From NCBI GenBank assembly GCA_964384675.1, contig CAYLNK010000093.1:1-20624 (forward strand): a DNA stretch of 20,624 nt. Direction: 5' to 3'. Origin of the DNA: CAYLNK01 sp964384675 (GTDB taxonomy: Bacteria > Acidobacteriota > Thermoanaerobaculia > UBA5066). The translations under genes and the position numbers were made by a program. The notes beneath the pieces are model-generated. The model was not told the origin of the DNA. It saw only the letters and a list, made by a program, of their open reading frames with translations, and ran no database searches. Positions within the stretch are counted from its first letter, which is position 1, and every line of letters begins with the position of its first letter. Positions 18,882 to 20,624 of the stretch are shown piece after piece.

Positions 18882-18913
18882 AAGAAAAACGACCGGCCCT
18901 TTCGAGCCGGTCG
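18882..18913 (-). terminator. Intrinsic terminator after tRNA-Lys / in the S9 peptidase leader
   Basis: Perfect 8-bp stem CGACCGGC (18913-18906) and GCCGGTCG (18897-18890) with an 8-nt loop, immediately followed by TTTTTCTT (18889-18882). This is a textbook intrinsic terminator, 12 nt after the tRNA CCA end. Its U-tract ends only 13 nt before the S9 peptidase ATG. Confidence 0.8.
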
Positions 18914-18925
18914 CGTCACGTCAGA

Positions 18926-19001
18926 TGGTGAGCCGAGAGGGAATCGAACCCCCAACCCAGAGATTAAGAGTCTCTTGCTCTGCCAATTGAGCTATCGGCC
19001 C
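18926..19001 (-). tRNA. tRNA-Lys (anticodon CTT)
   Basis: A 76-nt gene including an encoded CCA. The acceptor arms GGGCCGA and TCGGCTC pair with one G-T. The D-arm is AGCTCAATTGGCAGAGC. The anticodon stem AGAGA/TCTCT encloses loop CTCTTAA, giving anticodon CTT at 18968-18966 (lysine AAG). The T-loop is GGTTCGATTCC. It lies between smpB and the S9 peptidase and is followed by an intrinsic terminator. Confidence 0.97.
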
Positions 19002-19038
19002 AGGACGCCTCCGGTCGACGACCGGCGGCGAGCCGCGA

Positions 19039-19068
19039 ATGGTAGAGCACGTCGAGGGTCGGGTGCAA
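19039..19068 (-). promoter_or_regulatory. Putative promoter of tRNA-Lys
   Basis: TTGCAC (19068-19063) and TACCAT (19044-19039) are separated by 18 bp on the minus strand, in the 101-bp smpB to tRNA-Lys gap. Initiation near 19032 would give a leader of about 30 nt containing a CCGGTCG-T-CGACCGG dyad. Matches are moderate (3/6 and 4/6), so this is tentative. Confidence 0.35.
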
Positions 19069-19102
19069 GCCGTCGAGACGACGCCGACGACGGGACGGGC
19101 CC

Positions 19103-19621
19103 TCAGGCCCGCCGGGCTGCCTTGATCGCCGCGCGGCTCTCCTTCTCCGACTCGCGGCGGCGGAGCGTCTCCCGCTTGTCGTGCAGCTTCTTGCCGGTCA
19201 CGAGGGCGATCTGGGCCTTCACGTGCCGCCCCTTGAAGTAGAGCGAGAGCGGGACGCACGTCGCCCCCGACCTCTGGATCTCGCGGGCGATCTTCTCCAC
19301 CTCCCGCCGGTGGAGGAGCAGCTTTCGCTTCCTCTTCGGGTCGGGGTTGTTGTAGCTGCCGGCCGCGTACGGCGCCACGTGGACGTTGAGCAGCCACGCC
19401 TCGCCGCCGTCGATCGTGACGTAGCCGTCGGTCAGGCTCGCCTGCCCGTCCCGGAGCGACTTGACCTCGGTGCCGGTGAGCGCCACACCCGCCTCCAGCT
19501 TCTCCTCGATGTTGTATTCGTGGAACGCCTTGCGGTTCGTGGCGATGGGGCGGATCCCGGCGCTCTTCTCGGCGGCCTTCTTCTCGGCCCGCTTCTCGAG
19601 CCGTTCGACACGCGATCTCAT
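19103..19621 (-). CDS. smpB: SsrA-binding protein SmpB
   Basis: A 172-residue small basic protein that binds tmRNA and brings it to stalled ribosomes for trans-translation. The family core is clear: IATNRKAFHEYNIEEKLEAG (26-45), LTGTEVKSLR (48-57), YVTIDGGEAWLLNVHVAPY, and the C-terminal basic tail (KLHDKRETLRRRE onward) that reaches the decoding centre. Residues 1-22 are a Lys/Ala/Glu-rich extension, making it slightly longer than the usual 150-160. The ATG at 19621 begins 10 nt after the HD-GYP stop, so the two genes are probably co-transcribed; the ribosome binding site is weak. No tmRNA gene was found next to it, although smpB and ssrA are often neighbours. Two tRNA genes and the ClpXP protease that degrades tagged proteins are on the same strand downstream. 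Confidence 0.96.
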   Translation of the reverse strand: MRSRVERLEKRAEKKAAEKSAGIRPIATNRKAFHEYNIEEKLEAGVALTGTEVKSLRDGQASLTDGYVTIDGGEAWLLNVHVAPYAAGSYNNPDPKRKRKLLLHRREVEKIAREIQRSGATCVPLSLYFKGRHVKAQIALVTGKKLHDKRETLRRRESEKESRAAIKAARRA

Positions 19622-19631
19622 CGCCGGACGC

Positions 19632-20624
19632 CTACCGTTCGTCCGTCCGGAAGCTCTCGATCATCTTCCGGAACGCCGGCGCGAGCTCGGGGTCGAACTG
19701 CGTGCCCCCCTTGCTGACGAGGATGTCCAGGGCCTGCGGGATCGGCAGCACGCTCCGGTACGAGCTGGGCGACGTCATCGCGTCGAACGCCTCGCACAGG
19801 TGGATCAGCCGGGCCCCGAACGGGATCTGCTCGGCCCGCAGCCCATCCGGGTAGCCGGCACCGTCCCAGCGCTCGTGATGGTGCTTGACGAGCGGGACGA
19901 CCGGATACGGCCACGGCACCTCCTCCAGGAGGAAGGCGCCGGCGCGGGGGTGCTCCTTCACGAGCTTCAGCTCGTCCTCGGTGAGGGTCCGCTTGGCGTA
20001 CAGCTCGTCGTAGTTCAGCTCCCGCATCCCGACGTCGTGGAGGATCCCCGCGACCGTGATCTGCTCGATCTCGACCGGCGAGAGGCGGAGCGCCAGCGCG
20101 AACCGGCGCGCGAGCCGTCCGACGTTGAAGGAGTGGCTCTTCAGGGCCGAGTACTTCTTGAGGCCCGGCTCCAGGAGCTTGTTCACGAGGTTCCGGTACG
20201 CGTCGCGATAGCGGGCGGCCCCCCGGATCTCGCCGAGGGAGTTCTTCACGAGGAGGTGGACGTTCTTGAGCGACTCCCGCCCCTCGGCTCCGGGCCCCTG
20301 CCGGAACACCAGGGAGAGGACCGACACCGACTCCGGCGACACCGAGAGGACCGAGGACTGGATCGCCACGATCTCGGCTCGCGTGAGCGGCGGCCTCTCC
20401 GGGCCGTTCAGCCGGAACGGCTGGAGGGTGCGGGCCATCGGCATCGGGAACGCCGCGCCGGAACGGGCGAGGATCTTCTCGAGGTTCTCGACGAGAGCCG
20501 GCTCGACGTCGCCCGCGAGGGCGCGGCGCGAGCCGAGGACGATCTCGGCCTCCATGCCGTCGAGGGTCGAGATCGCCGCCAGCTCGACGTCGGGCAGGTG
20601 GAGGCACGTCTCCAGGTACAGCTT
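19632..20624 (-). CDS. HD-GYP domain protein, putative cyclic-di-GMP phosphodiesterase (5' end cut by window)
   Basis: 330 residues are visible. The frame stays open to the window edge, so the real start may lie outside; an internal ATG at 20555 is the first in view. The C-terminal domain has all HD-GYP landmarks. Counted from that ATG they are His141 (KSHSFNVG), the His173-Asp174 pair (ILHDVGM), His202 (KEHPRAG), HHERWDGAGYPDG (226-238) and the metal-ligand Asp in EAFDAMTS. Such domains hydrolyse c-di-GMP or cyclic GMP-AMP with a di- or tri-iron site. The roughly 110 preceding residues are not recognised and contain no receiver (REC) signature in the visible part. Cytoplasmic, as no membrane segment is seen. 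It lies 10 nt upstream of smpB and is probably in one transcript with it. Confidence 0.9.
   Translation of the reverse strand, partial: KLYLETCLHLPDVELAAISTLDGMEAEIVLGSRRALAGDVEPALVENLEKILARSGAAFPMPMARTLQPFRLNGPERPPLTRAEIVAIQSSVLSVSPESVSVLSLVFRQGPGAEGRESLKNVHLLVKNSLGEIRGAARYRDAYRNLVNKLLEPGLKKYSALKSHSFNVGRLARRFALALRLSPVEIEQITVAGILHDVGMRELNYDELYAKRTLTEDELKLVKEHPRAGAFLLEEVPWPYPVVPLVKHHHERWDGAGYPDGLRAEQIPFGARLIHLCEAFDAMTSPSSYRSVLPIPQALDILVSKGGTQFDPELAPAFRKMIESFRTDER

Noticed and set aside
18869..18955. Longer N-terminus for the S9 peptidase
   Set aside because: The added codons run through the terminator and the 3' end of tRNA-Lys, and would bury the signal peptide.
19002..19102. tmRNA (ssrA) gene next to smpB
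   Set aside because: The gap is only 101 bp and shows no tRNA-like ends or tag-reading frame; only tRNA-Lys follows.

Overview
This is a GC-rich (about 70% by eye), densely packed bacterial chromosome segment. It has 16 protein-coding genes (two cut by the window edges), two tRNA genes, two small tandem-repeat blocks and several short regulatory sites. No gene-free stretch exceeds 300 bp, and I see no phage, IS, plasmid or CRISPR signature. The gene set is core metabolism and housekeeping: the futalosine menaquinone route, the tig-clpP-clpX-lon proteostasis cluster, rho, engB and smpB. A free-living Gram-negative-type bacterium such as an Acidobacteriota or Myxococcota/Deltaproteobacteria-like lineage would fit, but the phylum cannot be fixed without a search.

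Layout. 1-877 (minus): a rhodanese-like protein, then an unrecognised basic protein with a histone H1-like Lys/Ala tail that runs off the left edge. 952-2499 (plus): a RocA/PruA-type L-glutamate-gamma-semialdehyde dehydrogenase. It converges on mqnC and mqnA (2668-4729, minus), and the junction is filled by four tandem copies of a 57-bp hairpin unit. 4772-6540 (plus): a membrane-anchored family 2 glycosyltransferase translationally coupled to a SAM-dependent methyltransferase. This pair converges on rho, and the junction holds three copies of a different 55-56-bp hairpin unit. From 6714 to the right edge everything is on the minus strand. In transcription order from the right these are an HD-GYP domain protein (cut), smpB, tRNA-Lys(CTT), a secreted S9 peptidase, tRNA-Leu(TAG), tig, clpP, clpX, lon, a multi-pass GT-C-like membrane protein, engB and rho.

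How it fits together. Trigger factor, ClpXP and Lon form a co-oriented folding/degradation cluster that appears to start at a promoter in front of tRNA-Leu, so tRNA and tig probably share a primary transcript. engB and rho overlap by ATGA behind their own sigma70-like promoter. SmpB belongs to trans-translation ribosome rescue, but no tmRNA gene is visible here. MqnA and MqnC are two steps of the futalosine pathway; the other steps are not in the window.

No new multi-gene system is evident. The most unusual signals are non-coding: (i) two unrelated-sequence but similarly built tandem hairpin repeats, one at each of the only two convergent gene junctions, one of which supplies the C-terminal codons and stop of mqnC; (ii) a tRNA-Leu whose CCA end lies 11 nt before the tig start codon; (iii) an intrinsic terminator between tRNA-Lys and the S9 peptidase whose 3' arm can pair alternatively with the sequence abutting the start codon.
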